In this document: one piece after another, positions 36,125 to 45,209 of the stretch | How the letters are laid out: every line of letters starts with the position of its first letter | How positions within the stretch are numbered: the first letter of the stretch is position 1 | From: Bdellovibrionales bacterium | Lineage (GTDB): Bacteria; Bdellovibrionota; UBA1018 | NCBI GenBank assembly: GCA_018266355.1 | Contig: JAFEAP010000012.1 | Coordinates: 95,031-159,030, forward strand | Length of the DNA stretch: 64,000 nucleotides | Direction of reading: 5' to 3' | The notes under the pieces: model-generated | What the model was told of the DNA's origin: nothing | What the model saw: only the letters and a program-made list of their open reading frames with translations | Database searches by the model: none | Translations under genes and position numbers: made by a program

Positions 36125-37830
36125 TTATTCACTTTCCCGATGCGCACGCGGCGGACGACGAATCCGCCCGGCGTTCCGGTCCTTTCGATTCCGACGACCC
36201 ACCCGGAAGCGCCCGTGCGACGGTGGGCGCGAAGCGCTTCGTCGGCGGCGTCTCCGATCGTCGAAGGATCGTTCTGGATGCAGTAGAGCGGTCCGTGCCA
36301 GCCGAGGACTTGGCAGAACGACGAGCTGCGCACGTTCGGCAAGCTGTGTACGAAGAGCGCGGGGCTGCGCGCGCCCGCGTTCGCAAATTCGGCGTCGGTC
36401 GCGTTCGAGCCGCCCGGACTCGCGAGGAAGATCGCGTCGGGCGGCGGATCGTTCCTCCAAGCGTGAGCGGCGTCGGCCATCCCGTAGGCGAAGGCGTCGA
36501 GTTGGTACCAGCGCTCTACCTTCGGAGCCCACTCGGGCGCGACCTTCACCGGGAAAGCGAAGGCGTGCGCGTCGGCCTCGGGAACGGCGGTCTTCGCCGG
36601 CCGCGCATTCGCGGTCGATTCCTTCGGGAGTACGGCGTTCGTTTCCGCGGCGTCGCCGCGCTCGAGCATCGCGGCGGCGTGGATGCCGCCGAAACCGAGG
36701 GAGGTGACGAGGACGCGTCGATAGTCGCCCGGGACTTTCTCGACGCGGTCGAGGTCCGGGCTGACGAGGAACTTCCCGCGGAAAGCGGAATCGACGACCG
36801 TGGTTTGGGAGATGGTGAAGGTTTCGCCGCGACGGAGGACTTCGCGGGCGAGGAGCAGGTCGATCGCTCCGCTCGCACCGAGGGTATGGCCGAGCGCCCC
36901 TTTCGAAGCGGTGATCGGCACGTCGGCGGCGGGAAAAAGATCCGCGAGCACGCGGGCCTCGACCGGATCGTTCACTTCGGTCGCCGTTCCGTGGGCGATC
37001 ACGAGATCCGGGCGGTCGTTCGCGGCGAGGATCGATTCGCAAGCCGCGCGAAGGCTCGCTCCCGAGTCGTCCGGACGGGTGACCGCGTGGCCTTCGGCAT
37101 CGATGCCGACGCCGGCAAGGCGAAACTCGCAGTCGCCTTCGGAGCCGTGACGCGAGAAAAAGAGGGCGGCCGACGCCTCCCCGAGAAGCAGACCCGAGCG
37201 ATTCGCGCCGAACGGGCGCGGAACGTCGGCGGTCACGGCGCGGAGGCTGTGGAATCCGTGGAGGACGAAAGGCCCGATGCGATCGACGGCGAGGACGAGG
37301 ACGTCCTCGAGTTCGCCGTCAGCGAGCCAGTCGGAGGCGAGACCGAACGCCGAGAGCGCCGAGGCGCAGGCGTTCGAGACGCAGGTCCGGCGCCGCGGGC
37401 GGAGTTCGGAGGCGCGCAGGAATTCGTCGAGGATCGGAGAGAAGAAGTCGGTTTCGAGTCGGACGCCTTCACCCTTCCAGATTTCGTCGTCGAGCGCGCC
37501 CTTCGTCGTCGCGAGGATCACGCCGAGGCGCGAACCGTCGCGGACGCGCGCGCGGGCGGAATCCGGTAGTTCGGCGAGCGCTTCACGGTAAGCGACGAGC
37601 GTCTTCGCGACGAGCTGGTCGAGCGCGGAGAGGGAATCGGGGGTCTTCCACGAGCAAGCCCGCGGGACGAAGCGCGGAGCGACCGTCCATGCGGACGAAT
37701 CGACCGGACGGGCGAAGTTCTTTCCGGAGAGGACGCCTTCCCACGTCGCGGCGATCGAATCGCCGGCCGCCGACGTGCAGCCCGCGCCCAAGAGGGCGGG
37801 TCGGAACGATTGATTTTCACCCTCTCGCAT
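36121..37830 (-). CDS. Beta-ketoacyl-ACP synthase with C-terminal chain-length-factor-like domain
   Basis: 569 residues, about 160 longer than a normal KAS II. The KS part (1 to about 400) has the full triad: Cys155 in NACASA, His280 in AHGTATEVND, His315 in KGALGHTLGASG. The remaining residues (about 410-569) contain ALFVHSLPN and GWHGPLYCIQNDPS, which resemble the N-terminal ketoacyl-synthase-2/chain-length-factor domain found as a separate gene in aryl-polyene clusters. So this seems a KS-CLF fusion; the C-terminal match is inferred by eye. First gene of its operon. Confidence 0.85.
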   Translation of the reverse strand: MREGENQSFRPALLGAGCTSAAGDSIAATWEGVLSGKNFARPVDSSAWTVAPRFVPRACSWKTPDSLSALDQLVAKTLVAYREALAELPDSARARVRDGSRLGVILATTKGALDDEIWKGEGVRLETDFFSPILDEFLRASELRPRRRTCVSNACASALSAFGLASDWLADGELEDVLVLAVDRIGPFVLHGFHSLRAVTADVPRPFGANRSGLLLGEASAALFFSRHGSEGDCEFRLAGVGIDAEGHAVTRPDDSGASLRAACESILAANDRPDLVIAHGTATEVNDPVEARVLADLFPAADVPITASKGALGHTLGASGAIDLLLAREVLRRGETFTISQTTVVDSAFRGKFLVSPDLDRVEKVPGDYRRVLVTSLGFGGIHAAAMLERGDAAETNAVLPKESTANARPAKTAVPEADAHAFAFPVKVAPEWAPKVERWYQLDAFAYGMADAAHAWRNDPPPDAIFLASPGGSNATDAEFANAGARSPALFVHSLPNVRSSSFCQVLGWHGPLYCIQNDPSTIGDAADEALRAHRRTGASGWVVGIERTGTPGGFVVRRVRIGKVNK

Positions 37831-37859
37831 GCGGCCCGGTTTTCCTGTATCTTACGCAC

Positions 37860-38237
37860 ATGATCAACCCGAAAGACGTGCTGGGCCCAGGTTTTCGGAC
37901 GCTCAGCCCCCCGCCGGAAATGCGGGTCCAATGGACGGTTCCGGAGAGCCTCCCGTACTTCGCGGGGCACTTTCCGGGCAGCCCGACGCTGCCGGCGGTG
38001 GCGATGATCGATTTGACGTTGGAGTTCATGCGTCAATGGCCCGAATTTAAAAACGCGGAGCTCTCGGCGGTGAAGAGCGCGAAGTTTAGCGCCGTGATCG
38101 GCCCGGGGGCCGAGGTTGAAATCAAGATCCTGCGCGATGCGGCATCGCCGCTTCGAGCGGAGGGAATCGATTGGCGCGCCGAGTGGCGGCTCGTCGGCGG
38201 CGAGGTCGCCGCGACTTTTCTTCTCGGGACCGAATAA
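37860..38237 (+). CDS. Hotdog-fold dehydratase/thioesterase (ApeI-like)
   Basis: 125 residues. PYFAGHFPGSPTLPAVAMIDL is the FabA/FabZ/ApeI core (GHFPGxPxLPxVxxxD). ApeI-type enzymes in aryl-polyene clusters work on ACP-bound acyl chains as dehydratase or thioesterase; with the other hotdog gene at 31.5 kb this gives two. Only 29 bases separate its ATG from the divergent ketosynthase start, so no ribosome site is obvious and the leader must be very short. Single gene between two minus operons. Confidence 0.85.
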   Translation: MINPKDVLGPGFRTLSPPPEMRVQWTVPESLPYFAGHFPGSPTLPAVAMIDLTLEFMRQWPEFKNAELSAVKSAKFSAVIGPGAEVEIKILRDAASPLRAEGIDWRAEWRLVGGEVAATFLLGTE

Positions 38238-38246
38238 GTCTCGCGA

Positions 38247-38558
38247 TCAGACGTTCGCGGTAAGGGCCGGCGCGTGCTGGGCGACCGTTTCGGATCCCGC
38301 GTTCCGGGCGACTTCGGCCACAAGGTCGTACACGTTTTGGAGCGTCCGGACTTCCATCAGGCGCTCGCCGTCGACTTTGATTTTGAAGGTCTCTTCGAGG
38401 TGAACGAGCATGTCGACCGCGTCGAGGCTGTCGAGACCGAGGTCTTCGTAGAGGCTCGCCGTCGGAGTCAGTTTTTCCGAGGGAATCTCGAAGCCTTTGA
38501 TGAAGAGATCGTTCACTTTGGTTTGGATTTCGTTCGACAGCGACATTTGATCGTTCAT
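38247..38558 (-). CDS. Acyl carrier protein (ApeE/F-like)
   Basis: 103 residues. Phosphopantetheine site Ser44 in the motif DLGLDSLDAVDML. Acidic helical protein of ACP size with a Thr/Ala tail. Carries the growing aryl-polyene chain; a second, diverged ACP lies at 50.6 kb. The ATG at 38558 is preferred over a GTG two codons upstream. Follows the ketosynthase in the minus operon across a 100-base spacer that holds a hairpin. Confidence 0.93.
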   Translation of the reverse strand: MNDQMSLSNEIQTKVNDLFIKGFEIPSEKLTPTASLYEDLGLDSLDAVDMLVHLEETFKIKVDGERLMEVRTLQNVYDLVAEVARNAGSETVAQHAPALTANV

Positions 38559-38584
38559 TTCCACTATTCTGAGCCGGCCTACTC

Positions 38585-38604
38585 CCCGGATTTTCCGGGT
38601 TTTT
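38585..38604 (+). terminator. Hairpin with T-run between ketosynthase and ACP genes
   Basis: CCCGG (38585-38589) pairs with CCGGG (38595-38599) around ATTTT, followed by TTTTT at 38600-38604 on the plus strand. It would stop plus-strand transcripts from the ApeI-like gene after running antisense through the ACP gene. The stem is short. Confidence 0.4.
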
Positions 38605-38658
38605 AGCGCTTGCGAGGGCGCGCGGACCGGCGGGTCCGGGGGCCTCTTTAGGAAGCGT

Positions 38659-39897
38659 TTAACTCGATTTCCCCAGGCCCCCGATTACCAAAGAAGTGTT
38701 CATTCCACCAAACGCAAAATTATTGCTCAGCACCGTGCGCAGGCGGGCTGGGCGCGCGTTCGCGAGGGTAACATGCTGGATTTCCGAGCATTCCGGGGCG
38801 ATCTCGCCGAGGTTTCGCGTCGGAATAAGCGTGCCCGTCTCCATCATCTTGATCGAAGAAATCACCTCGAGCGTGCCGCACGCCGCCAGGGTGTGACCGA
38901 AGTGGCCCTTCAGACTCGAAACGGGGACTTTCTTCCCGAACGTCGCGCCGATCGCGCGCGATTCTTCGATGTCGCCGTGAACGGTGCCGGTCGCGTGCGC
39001 GTTCACGTAGTCGACGTCGTCGAGGCGGCGACCCGCGCGCTCGAGCGCGAGTTTCATCACCGCGTTCATCGTCTCGGCGCTCGACTGGCTCATGTGGGTC
39101 GAGTCGCAGAGGTACGCGCCGCCGAGGAACTCCGCGATCGGGCGACCGCCGCGGGCTTGCATCGCCTTCTCGGATTCCATCACGACGACCGCCGCGCCTT
39201 CGGAAACGACGAGGCCGTCGCGGGCTTTGTCGAACGGACGCGGCGAAAGGTCGGGCGTGTCGTTGTATTTGCGGGAGGCGGCCTGGACGATGTCGAAGAT
39301 CGCGGCCGTCATGTAGTGGAGCTCGTCGGCGCCGCCGGCGATCACGGTGTCGTACATTCCGGAACGGATGAGTTCCCAACCGAGGATCATCGCTTGGGCG
39401 GACGAGGCGCAGGCGGACGACGGAGCGAGGAGCGCGCCGTTGAACTCGAGCGCGGCGGCGACGTTCGCGGCGACCGAGTGGTTCATCACCTTGAAGAACG
39501 AAGTGGAGAATTGGCCCTCGGGCCCGCCTTTTTCGAAGAGTTTGCGGAAGTAGGTCTCGAGCGTGTCGGGGCTGCCCGACGTCGAGCCCATGATGAGGCA
39601 GGTTCGCGCGGTGTTCAGCCCGGCTCCCGGCGCGAGGTCGGCCTGGGCGAGCGCTTGGAACGTCGCGAGCGAGGCCATCTCGGACATCCGGGACATCGTC
39701 CGGCGCGTCTGGCGCGGGATGCGGGAGATGTCGTAAGCGCCGACCGGGGCGCCTAAGTGCGAGTGGAGCCCGTTATACTGCTTCCACTCCGGGTATGCGC
39801 GAACGCCGGTGCGGCCCTCGCTCAGACCCTTCCAGCTTTCCTCAACCGAATTGCCGAGCGAAGTCAGCGTTCCCTGACCCGTGATGTAGACTTTCAT
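38659..39897 (-). CDS. Beta-ketoacyl-ACP synthase (KAS II-like, ApeO/ApeR type)
   Basis: 412 residues, normal KAS length. Active Cys163 in PSSACASSA, His in NAHATGTVHGD and His in KGHFGHTLAACG form the decarboxylative condensing triad. Begins MKVYITGQGTLTSLG as cluster-type ketosynthases do. It extends the chain from malonyl-ACP. Strong GGGAGG ribosome site. Its start lies inside the last 56 bases of the upstream RetSat-like gene. Confidence 0.93.
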   Translation of the reverse strand: MKVYITGQGTLTSLGNSVEESWKGLSEGRTGVRAYPEWKQYNGLHSHLGAPVGAYDISRIPRQTRRTMSRMSEMASLATFQALAQADLAPGAGLNTARTCLIMGSTSGSPDTLETYFRKLFEKGGPEGQFSTSFFKVMNHSVAANVAAALEFNGALLAPSSACASSAQAMILGWELIRSGMYDTVIAGGADELHYMTAAIFDIVQAASRKYNDTPDLSPRPFDKARDGLVVSEGAAVVVMESEKAMQARGGRPIAEFLGGAYLCDSTHMSQSSAETMNAVMKLALERAGRRLDDVDYVNAHATGTVHGDIEESRAIGATFGKKVPVSSLKGHFGHTLAACGTLEVISSIKMMETGTLIPTRNLGEIAPECSEIQHVTLANARPARLRTVLSNNFAFGGMNTSLVIGGLGKSS

Positions 39898-41428
39898 TTT
39901 TCCTCCCGAGGAGCCGGAGCTCCTCGATGATGGGTTTGATGCCGATGATGTGGCCGGTGGTCCGAAGCGCCGAGACGGCGGCGCCGAGGAGTCCCGGAAA
40001 AAGCGTGCTCTGGCCGGTGAGCAGGAGATTGATCACTTTCGTGCGCGGGCCGATCGCGCGCGCGCCGGTGTTCGCGATCGAGTGGTAGAGGCCGTAGCTC
40101 GTTCCGTCCTCGCTGCCGTTGAAGTGGAGGTGGGTGAGCGGTGTAGAAGAGACGTACTTCCCGACCTTCGCGCGTAGACCCGGCTCGTAGCGCTCGACGG
40201 CGCGGAAAATATTCTCCGCGAACGCTTCTTTTTTCGCCGCGTATTCGGCCGGGCGTTTTCCGAAGCGCGAGCCGCGCCAGTCGTCGAACCACTCGATCGG
40301 TCCGGCGGCGTGGAGCGAGAACGCGAAGTTCTTCGCCTCCGGAGAAGGACGACGATTCGCGGAGGAGAGGAATACGGCTTTCGGAGTTTGGTCCGGCGTG
40401 AGCGTGTCGAAGAAGGTCTCCGGGTCGGAGGAGTCGAAGTAGTAGAAATTCCGGTGCGGATCGACCGGGGGAGCGTCTTTAGTCGTCGCGTAAACGCCGA
40501 AGATGCCGAGGCTCTCCTCGAGATTCGTCATCCGTTCGCGGAAGACCGGCGTGAAAGGGTCGTAAGCGAGCCCGCTTTCGTCGCGGAGCAGGCGGAACGC
40601 CGCCTTCGGGTGGATCCCCGCGATCACCCAATCGGCGGTGTAGACGCCGCCGTCCTCGGTCCGGACTTCTTTCACGAGGCGGTCCGTGCCGACGCGCATT
40701 TCGGTCACGCGCTTCTTACAGAGGACTTCTCCGCCCTTCGCCTCGATCGCGCGGACGAAGGACTTCGCGAGGTGGTCGCCGCCGCCCCGGAGTCCGTACG
40801 CGCCGCGGATGAGCGAGTCGGTCATGATCGCGTGGAATCCGAAGGGCGCCTCTTCGGGATAGACGCCGTGGAGGACGCAGTACGCGTAGAGCACGCATTT
40901 CAATTTCGGATTCGACGTGAGCGGCTCGACGACCGAGGCGAGCGAGACGTCGAGGCCGGTCCCGGCGATGTCGTTTTCGGAACGGTCGGAGAACTCGTAG
41001 TGCGGGAAGTTTTTCACCGTCGCTTGGACGCGGGCGAAGTAGGCGCGGATCGCGTCGGCCTCATGGGGGAACTCGGCGACGAGCCCCGGGATCAGCCGGT
41101 CGTAGCCCTTCGAGAACGCCGCCTCGAAGTCCGGGAAGCGGAAGACGTCGAAGCGTTCGTCGGCGAGCGGTTCGAAGAGGTCCTCCCGATAAACGCCGAG
41201 GTAATCGAGGATCGTGTGGAAGGGTTGGCCGGGTCCGAGGGCTCCGGTGTAGTGCGCGCCGGTGTCGTAGATTTCGCCGAAGCGCGAAAACGAGTGCATG
41301 TACCCGCCCGGTTTCGTGTACGCCTCGAGCACGCGGACCTTCTTCCCCTTCGCGGCGAGGAGCGCGGCGGAGGTGAGGGAAGAAATCCCGGAGCCAATGA
41401 TCAGTACGTCGGTCCGAGCGGCATTCAC
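39842..41428 (-). CDS. RetSat/CrtI-like FAD-dependent polyene oxidoreductase (copy 2)
   Basis: 528 residues, a paralogue of the enzyme at 29.9-31.6 kb. FAD fold VLIIGSGISSLTSAALLAAKGKKVRVLE, then GGYMHSFSRFG and YDTGAHYTG; C-terminal LLLTGQSTLFPGLLGAAVSA. Likely isomerises, desaturates or trims the polyene. GTG start at 41428 in a GTGA overlap with the SDR stop; the longer upstream frame is a shadow. The C-terminal tail overlaps the ketosynthase start by 56 bases, longer than any other same-strand overlap here. Confidence 0.85.
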   Translation of the reverse strand: MNAARTDVLIIGSGISSLTSAALLAAKGKKVRVLEAYTKPGGYMHSFSRFGEIYDTGAHYTGALGPGQPFHTILDYLGVYREDLFEPLADERFDVFRFPDFEAAFSKGYDRLIPGLVAEFPHEADAIRAYFARVQATVKNFPHYEFSDRSENDIAGTGLDVSLASVVEPLTSNPKLKCVLYAYCVLHGVYPEEAPFGFHAIMTDSLIRGAYGLRGGGDHLAKSFVRAIEAKGGEVLCKKRVTEMRVGTDRLVKEVRTEDGGVYTADWVIAGIHPKAAFRLLRDESGLAYDPFTPVFRERMTNLEESLGIFGVYATTKDAPPVDPHRNFYYFDSSDPETFFDTLTPDQTPKAVFLSSANRRPSPEAKNFAFSLHAAGPIEWFDDWRGSRFGKRPAEYAAKKEAFAENIFRAVERYEPGLRAKVGKYVSSTPLTHLHFNGSEDGTSYGLYHSIANTGARAIGPRTKVINLLLTGQSTLFPGLLGAAVSALRTTGHIIGIKPIIEELRLLGRKNESLHHGSGNADFARQFG

Positions 41429-42177
41429 GAGGGGAAAAGCCCCCCGTTCACGCTGATCGTGTGGCCGGTGATGTATCCGGCATCGGGGGAACAAAGGAAC
41501 GAGACCACCCCGGCGACTTCGTCGACGGTGCCGACGCGGCCGAGCGGGATGCGTTTCACCATCTCGCCGATCTGCGGGATCTCGGAAATCATGTCGGTCT
41601 CGATCAGCCCCGGCGCGACCGCGTTCACGCGGATCCCGCGCGTGCCGACTTCCATCGCGAGCGTCTTCGTCATCGCGATCAGCGCGGCCTTCGAGGCGGC
41701 GTAGTTCGCCTGACCGGCGTTTCCGGTCTGGCCGGCGAGGGAGGCGATGTTCACGATCGTCCCCGCGCGGGCGCGGAGCATTTTCCGCACGCACCAACGC
41801 ATGAGGTAGAACGGCCCGTTCACGTTCGTGCGCATGACGGAATCGAAGGCCTCGTTCGACATGATCCCGAGGAGCGTGTCGTTATGGACGCCGGCGTTGT
41901 TCACGAGGACGGAGATCGGGAGGTTCGGGAACTCCTTCGCGTGGGACTCGAGCGCGGCCTCGACCGCGGCCGCGTCGCCGACGTCGAATTGGATCAGGTC
42001 GCCTTCGCCTCCGGCCGAACGAATGGCTTCGAGCGTGTGCTCCGCTCCGGCGCGTCCGGAATTGTAGTGAACGAGGACCCGGTAACCGTCGCGCGCGAGG
42101 CGAAGCGCGATGCCTTTACCGATGCCGGAGGAGGCGCCCGTGACGAGCGCGAGTTTTACTGCAGGGGCCATCGTCAT
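41425..42177 (-). CDS. 3-oxoacyl-ACP reductase (FabG/ApeQ-like)
   Basis: 250 residues. TGASSGIGKGIALRLA, NNAGVHND, INIASLAGQTGNAGQANYAASKAAL region with Ser and Tyr-x3-Lys, VNAVAPGLIETDM and final ITGHTISVNGGLF: a textbook FabG. Reduces the 3-ketoacyl-ACP made by the ketosynthases with NADPH. First gene of the operon SDR - RetSat-like - ketosynthase - ACP. Confidence 0.93.
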   Translation of the reverse strand: MTMAPAVKLALVTGASSGIGKGIALRLARDGYRVLVHYNSGRAGAEHTLEAIRSAGGEGDLIQFDVGDAAAVEAALESHAKEFPNLPISVLVNNAGVHNDTLLGIMSNEAFDSVMRTNVNGPFYLMRWCVRKMLRARAGTIVNIASLAGQTGNAGQANYAASKAALIAMTKTLAMEVGTRGIRVNAVAPGLIETDMISEIPQIGEMVKRIPLGRVGTVDEVAGVVSFLCSPDAGYITGHTISVNGGLFPS

Positions 42178-42212
42178 CGCTTAGAATTCCCGAAAATAAC
42201 CGGTCAGTTCGC

Positions 42213-42239
42213 TTGCCTTTTGGCGCAAACGAATACAAT
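42213..42239 (+). promoter_or_regulatory. Possible promoter of the acyltransferase operon
   Basis: TTGCCT (42213-42218) and TACAAT (42234-42239), but only 15 bases apart. The start codon GTG 42250 would then be nearly leaderless. It lies in the 72-base divergent gap. Confidence 0.3.
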
Positions 42240-42249
42240 ACGTGCGTTT

Positions 42250-43110
42250 GTGGAGTCAAAAGCATTTCCCGGGCTCGCGGCCGGTCTAACCCCCGATCAA
42301 GTGGTTGAAAACCGAGCCGATTTGTCCTCTGCGGGCAATTCGGCGGTGAGGGGATACCTCCGCTTCGGATGGCTGGTCCTGGCCTCGCTCGGGGTCGGGA
42401 TTCCGATGGCGCTTGTCGCGTACTTTCCCTGCCTCTTGATATCGCTCGGGATTCCGGAATTTCGCGCGCACGCGGACCGGATTCTTCGGAAGTCCGTTGA
42501 TTTGATGCTCCGCACCCAATCCTGGCTCCGTTTCGAAACGGCGGACTTCGAGCGGGCCCTCGCGGAAGCGCGGGCCGTGGCGGCTCGTCGGGGAACCGGC
42601 GTTCTTCTCGTCGCGAATCATCGCTCTCACCTCGACATGTTCCTTCTCCTCGCGCGGGTCGCGGGCATTCGGGTCCTCGCGAAAAGCGGGCTCTTCGCGG
42701 TGCCGTTTCTCGGGGTGATCATGTGGACGAGCCGGCAGATCCCGGTGCGCCGCCGCGACCTCCGGGCATTCGTCGCCGCGATGGACGTGATCGGCGAGCG
42801 GCTCGCCGCGGGCGAAGTCGTCCACGTGTTCCCGGAGATGACTCGCGCCGAGCCCGGCTTTCCGGGCGTCGCCCCTTTCAATCCCGCGCCCTTTCTCGTC
42901 GCCCAGAAAATCGGCGCTCCGATCTTGCCGTTCGTGATCCGGGGCACGAGCGCGATCTGGCCGAAAGGTTCGTTCGCGATCCGCACCGGTTCCGCGGTCG
43001 TCGACCCGCTCGCTCCGATCGTCGAACCGGCGGCGTTCTCCGGGGCGAAGGAACTCGCGGAAGAGTGCCGGGCGGCGATCGAGGCGGCCTATCGCGGGGG
43101 GCGGGCTTGA
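42250..43110 (+). CDS. PlsC-like 1-acyl-glycerol-3-phosphate-type acyltransferase (ApeK-like)
   Basis: 286 residues. Membrane segment (LRFGWLVLASLGVGIPMALVAYF) then the acyltransferase core: NHRSHLDMFLL (catalytic HxxxxD), FPEMTRAEPGF and APILPFVIRG. In aryl-polyene clusters this family attaches the aryl-polyene acid to its lipid anchor or supplies the acyl glycerol. GTG start at 42250 is a guess; GTG 42301 is possible. Its stop overlaps the TTG of the next gene. Confidence 0.85.
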   Translation: MESKAFPGLAAGLTPDQVVENRADLSSAGNSAVRGYLRFGWLVLASLGVGIPMALVAYFPCLLISLGIPEFRAHADRILRKSVDLMLRTQSWLRFETADFERALAEARAVAARRGTGVLLVANHRSHLDMFLLLARVAGIRVLAKSGLFAVPFLGVIMWTSRQIPVRRRDLRAFVAAMDVIGERLAAGEVVHVFPEMTRAEPGFPGVAPFNPAPFLVAQKIGAPILPFVIRGTSAIWPKGSFAIRTGSAVVDPLAPIVEPAAFSGAKELAEECRAAIEAAYRGGRA

Positions 43111-45209
43111 TACTTCGGATCCGGGTCGCGATCCCGACCTATAATAATCCCGAAACCATCGCGGAAGTCACCCTTCGCGCCCTTCGCGAGACGCCGTTTC
43201 CGGTGCACGTCCTCGACGACGGATCGACGAAACCCGTCGAAGAGATACTGCGCGCCGAGGCGGCGGCGGGCGGAGCGGAGCTCGCGGCGGCCCTCGCCTC
43301 GGGTCGGCTGAAAGTGACGCGTTGGCCGGAAAACCAAGGGAAGGGCCGGGCGATCAGCCGCGGGTTCGCCGAAGCGGTCGCCGACGGGTTCACCCATCTC
43401 ATCACCCTCGACGGCGACGGCCAGCACCATCCGCATGAGGCGCTCCGTCTCGCGGAAATCGCGAAAGCGCATCCGTGGGACCTCGTCATCGGCGCGCGGA
43501 AGTTCGAGTCGGATACGGTTCCCGGCATCTCGAAGTTCGGCCGGAAATTCTCGAATCACTGGGTCGGTTATCAGACCGGCGCGATCGTTTCCGATTCGCA
43601 GAGCGGATTCCGGCTCTACCCGCTCTTCCGCGTCCAGAACCTCCGCTTCTTCACGCGGAAGTACGACTTCGAGATCGAAGTCCTCATCCGGCTGATCTGG
43701 GCCGGCGCGGGCGTGCGCGAAGTCGAGATCGACGTGTATTACCCGAAACCCGAGGACCGGGTCAGTCACTTCCATAAATTTCGCGACAACGCGCGCATCT
43801 CGCTCCTGAACACCATCCTCGTCGTCGTTTCGCTCCTGAAGACCCACCGTTCCCCGCGTCAGCTCGCGACCGCGATCGGCGTCGGAGTACTCGTGGGAAC
43901 GACGCCGTTCTTCGGGATGCACTTCCTGATCGGGGGGGCGCTCGCCTTCGTTTTCCGGTTGAACGCCGCCGCCGTTTTTCTCGGCACCCAGATCTCGATC
44001 CCGCCGCTCGCACCGTTCCTCGCGCTCGCGTCGGTGCTCACCGGTCACCGAATCCTCTCGGTCTTCGCCGTCGTGGACCCGATCGACGACATCAAGGGAA
44101 GCCTCGGCCACGAGATCCTCGAGGGCGCGATCCACCACTTCGGGCTTTGGTTCCTCGGTTCGCTCGTCGTCGGCGTCGTGCTCGCCCTCGTGTTCGGGTT
44201 CCTGACCTATTTCGCGGCGAAACGCTTCCGGCCGCAGGCGGGGTGGAGCGGACGCACGCGCGGCGGTCGTTTCGGGAACGCGCTCATGATCTTCATCCTC
44301 CGGCGCCTCGGTCTGCGCACGGCCTACTTCTGCCTCCTCTTCATCATCCCGTACTTCTACCTCTTCGCTCCGAAGGCGCGGCACGCGGCCCAAGAGTACT
44401 GGCGGGTCCTGCGTCCGGCGGCCGGGGTCTTCGAGCGCCAGTACCTCGTGATGGCGCACCTCTACCGGTTCGGCCAGGTGCTGCTCGACCGGATTTTCCA
44501 GTCGTTCCATGCCGAGCCGATGTTCCAGTCGCGCTCCGAGGGCGGGGAAAAAATCGTCGCCATCGATCGCGAACGGCGCGGTCTGATCTGCGTCGCAAGC
44601 CACGCGGGCGCTTGGGATCTCGCGGCTTCGCTGCTCAAAAACCGCGGATTCGCGGGTCAGTTTCACATGGTCCACTACCACGCGAACGGACTCCGTTTCG
44701 ACGACTTCAAGGGGAAGGACGAGGAACACCTCGCGCCGGTGAAATCGAACGACGACCAGCCGATCTTCCGCATTCGCGAGGCGCTCGCCGCGGGCGGGAC
44801 CGTCGGGTTGATGGGCGATCGACCGCTCGGAAACCAGTTCGAACTCGTGCCGTTCTTCGGCAAACTCGCGCCGTTCGACGTGACGCCGTTCCGGTTGGGC
44901 GCGGCTTGCGACGTCCCGGTCCTCTTCACCTTCGGGTTCAAGGCGCGCGAGAGCGGGTTCTACGAATTCTTCGCCACGCCGGAGCGGAAATACGCCTACG
45001 GCGCCGCCTCGGAAGCGAAGGCGCTCCGCTGCTACGAATGGGTCGGCGGGTACGTGAACGAGCTCGAGCGGATGGTCGCGCGCCATCCCGACCAGTGGTT
45101 CAATTTCTTCCCGTTCTGGTCGACGGTTCCGGCCGGCGAAGCAGAAGGAAAATCAAAAAACCATCTAGCAGAAGAACTCCGTAGACCAGTCGCGCCGGCA
45201 GTTGGGTAG
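43107..45209 (+). CDS. GT2 glycosyltransferase - DUF2062 - lipid A-type acyltransferase fusion (ApeJ-like)
   Basis: 700 residues, three domains. GT2 (1 to about 225): IPTYNNPETIAEV, LDDGSTK, ITLDGDGQHHP (DxD-like metal site) and SQSGFRLYP. DUF2062 (about 245-375): GVGVLVGTTPFFGMHFLIGGAL with several membrane segments. LpxL/HtrB-type acyltransferase (about 390-680): SHAGAWDLAA and GLMGDRPLG. Such fusions are standard in aryl-polyene clusters and build the lipid head that carries the pigment. TTG start overlaps the previous stop. The last ~30 residues after FFPFWST are overlapped antisense by a small gene. Confidence 0.9.
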   Translation: MILRIRVAIPTYNNPETIAEVTLRALRETPFPVHVLDDGSTKPVEEILRAEAAAGGAELAAALASGRLKVTRWPENQGKGRAISRGFAEAVADGFTHLITLDGDGQHHPHEALRLAEIAKAHPWDLVIGARKFESDTVPGISKFGRKFSNHWVGYQTGAIVSDSQSGFRLYPLFRVQNLRFFTRKYDFEIEVLIRLIWAGAGVREVEIDVYYPKPEDRVSHFHKFRDNARISLLNTILVVVSLLKTHRSPRQLATAIGVGVLVGTTPFFGMHFLIGGALAFVFRLNAAAVFLGTQISIPPLAPFLALASVLTGHRILSVFAVVDPIDDIKGSLGHEILEGAIHHFGLWFLGSLVVGVVLALVFGFLTYFAAKRFRPQAGWSGRTRGGRFGNALMIFILRRLGLRTAYFCLLFIIPYFYLFAPKARHAAQEYWRVLRPAAGVFERQYLVMAHLYRFGQVLLDRIFQSFHAEPMFQSRSEGGEKIVAIDRERRGLICVASHAGAWDLAASLLKNRGFAGQFHMVHYHANGLRFDDFKGKDEEHLAPVKSNDDQPIFRIREALAAGGTVGLMGDRPLGNQFELVPFFGKLAPFDVTPFRLGAACDVPVLFTFGFKARESGFYEFFATPERKYAYGAASEAKALRCYEWVGGYVNELERMVARHPDQWFNFFPFWSTVPAGEAEGKSKNHLAEELRRPVAPAVG

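Noticed and set aside
43089..45086. 665-residue minus-strand frame under the GT2-acyltransferase gene
   Set aside because: Shadow frame without recognisable motifs; the plus frame shows three domains.
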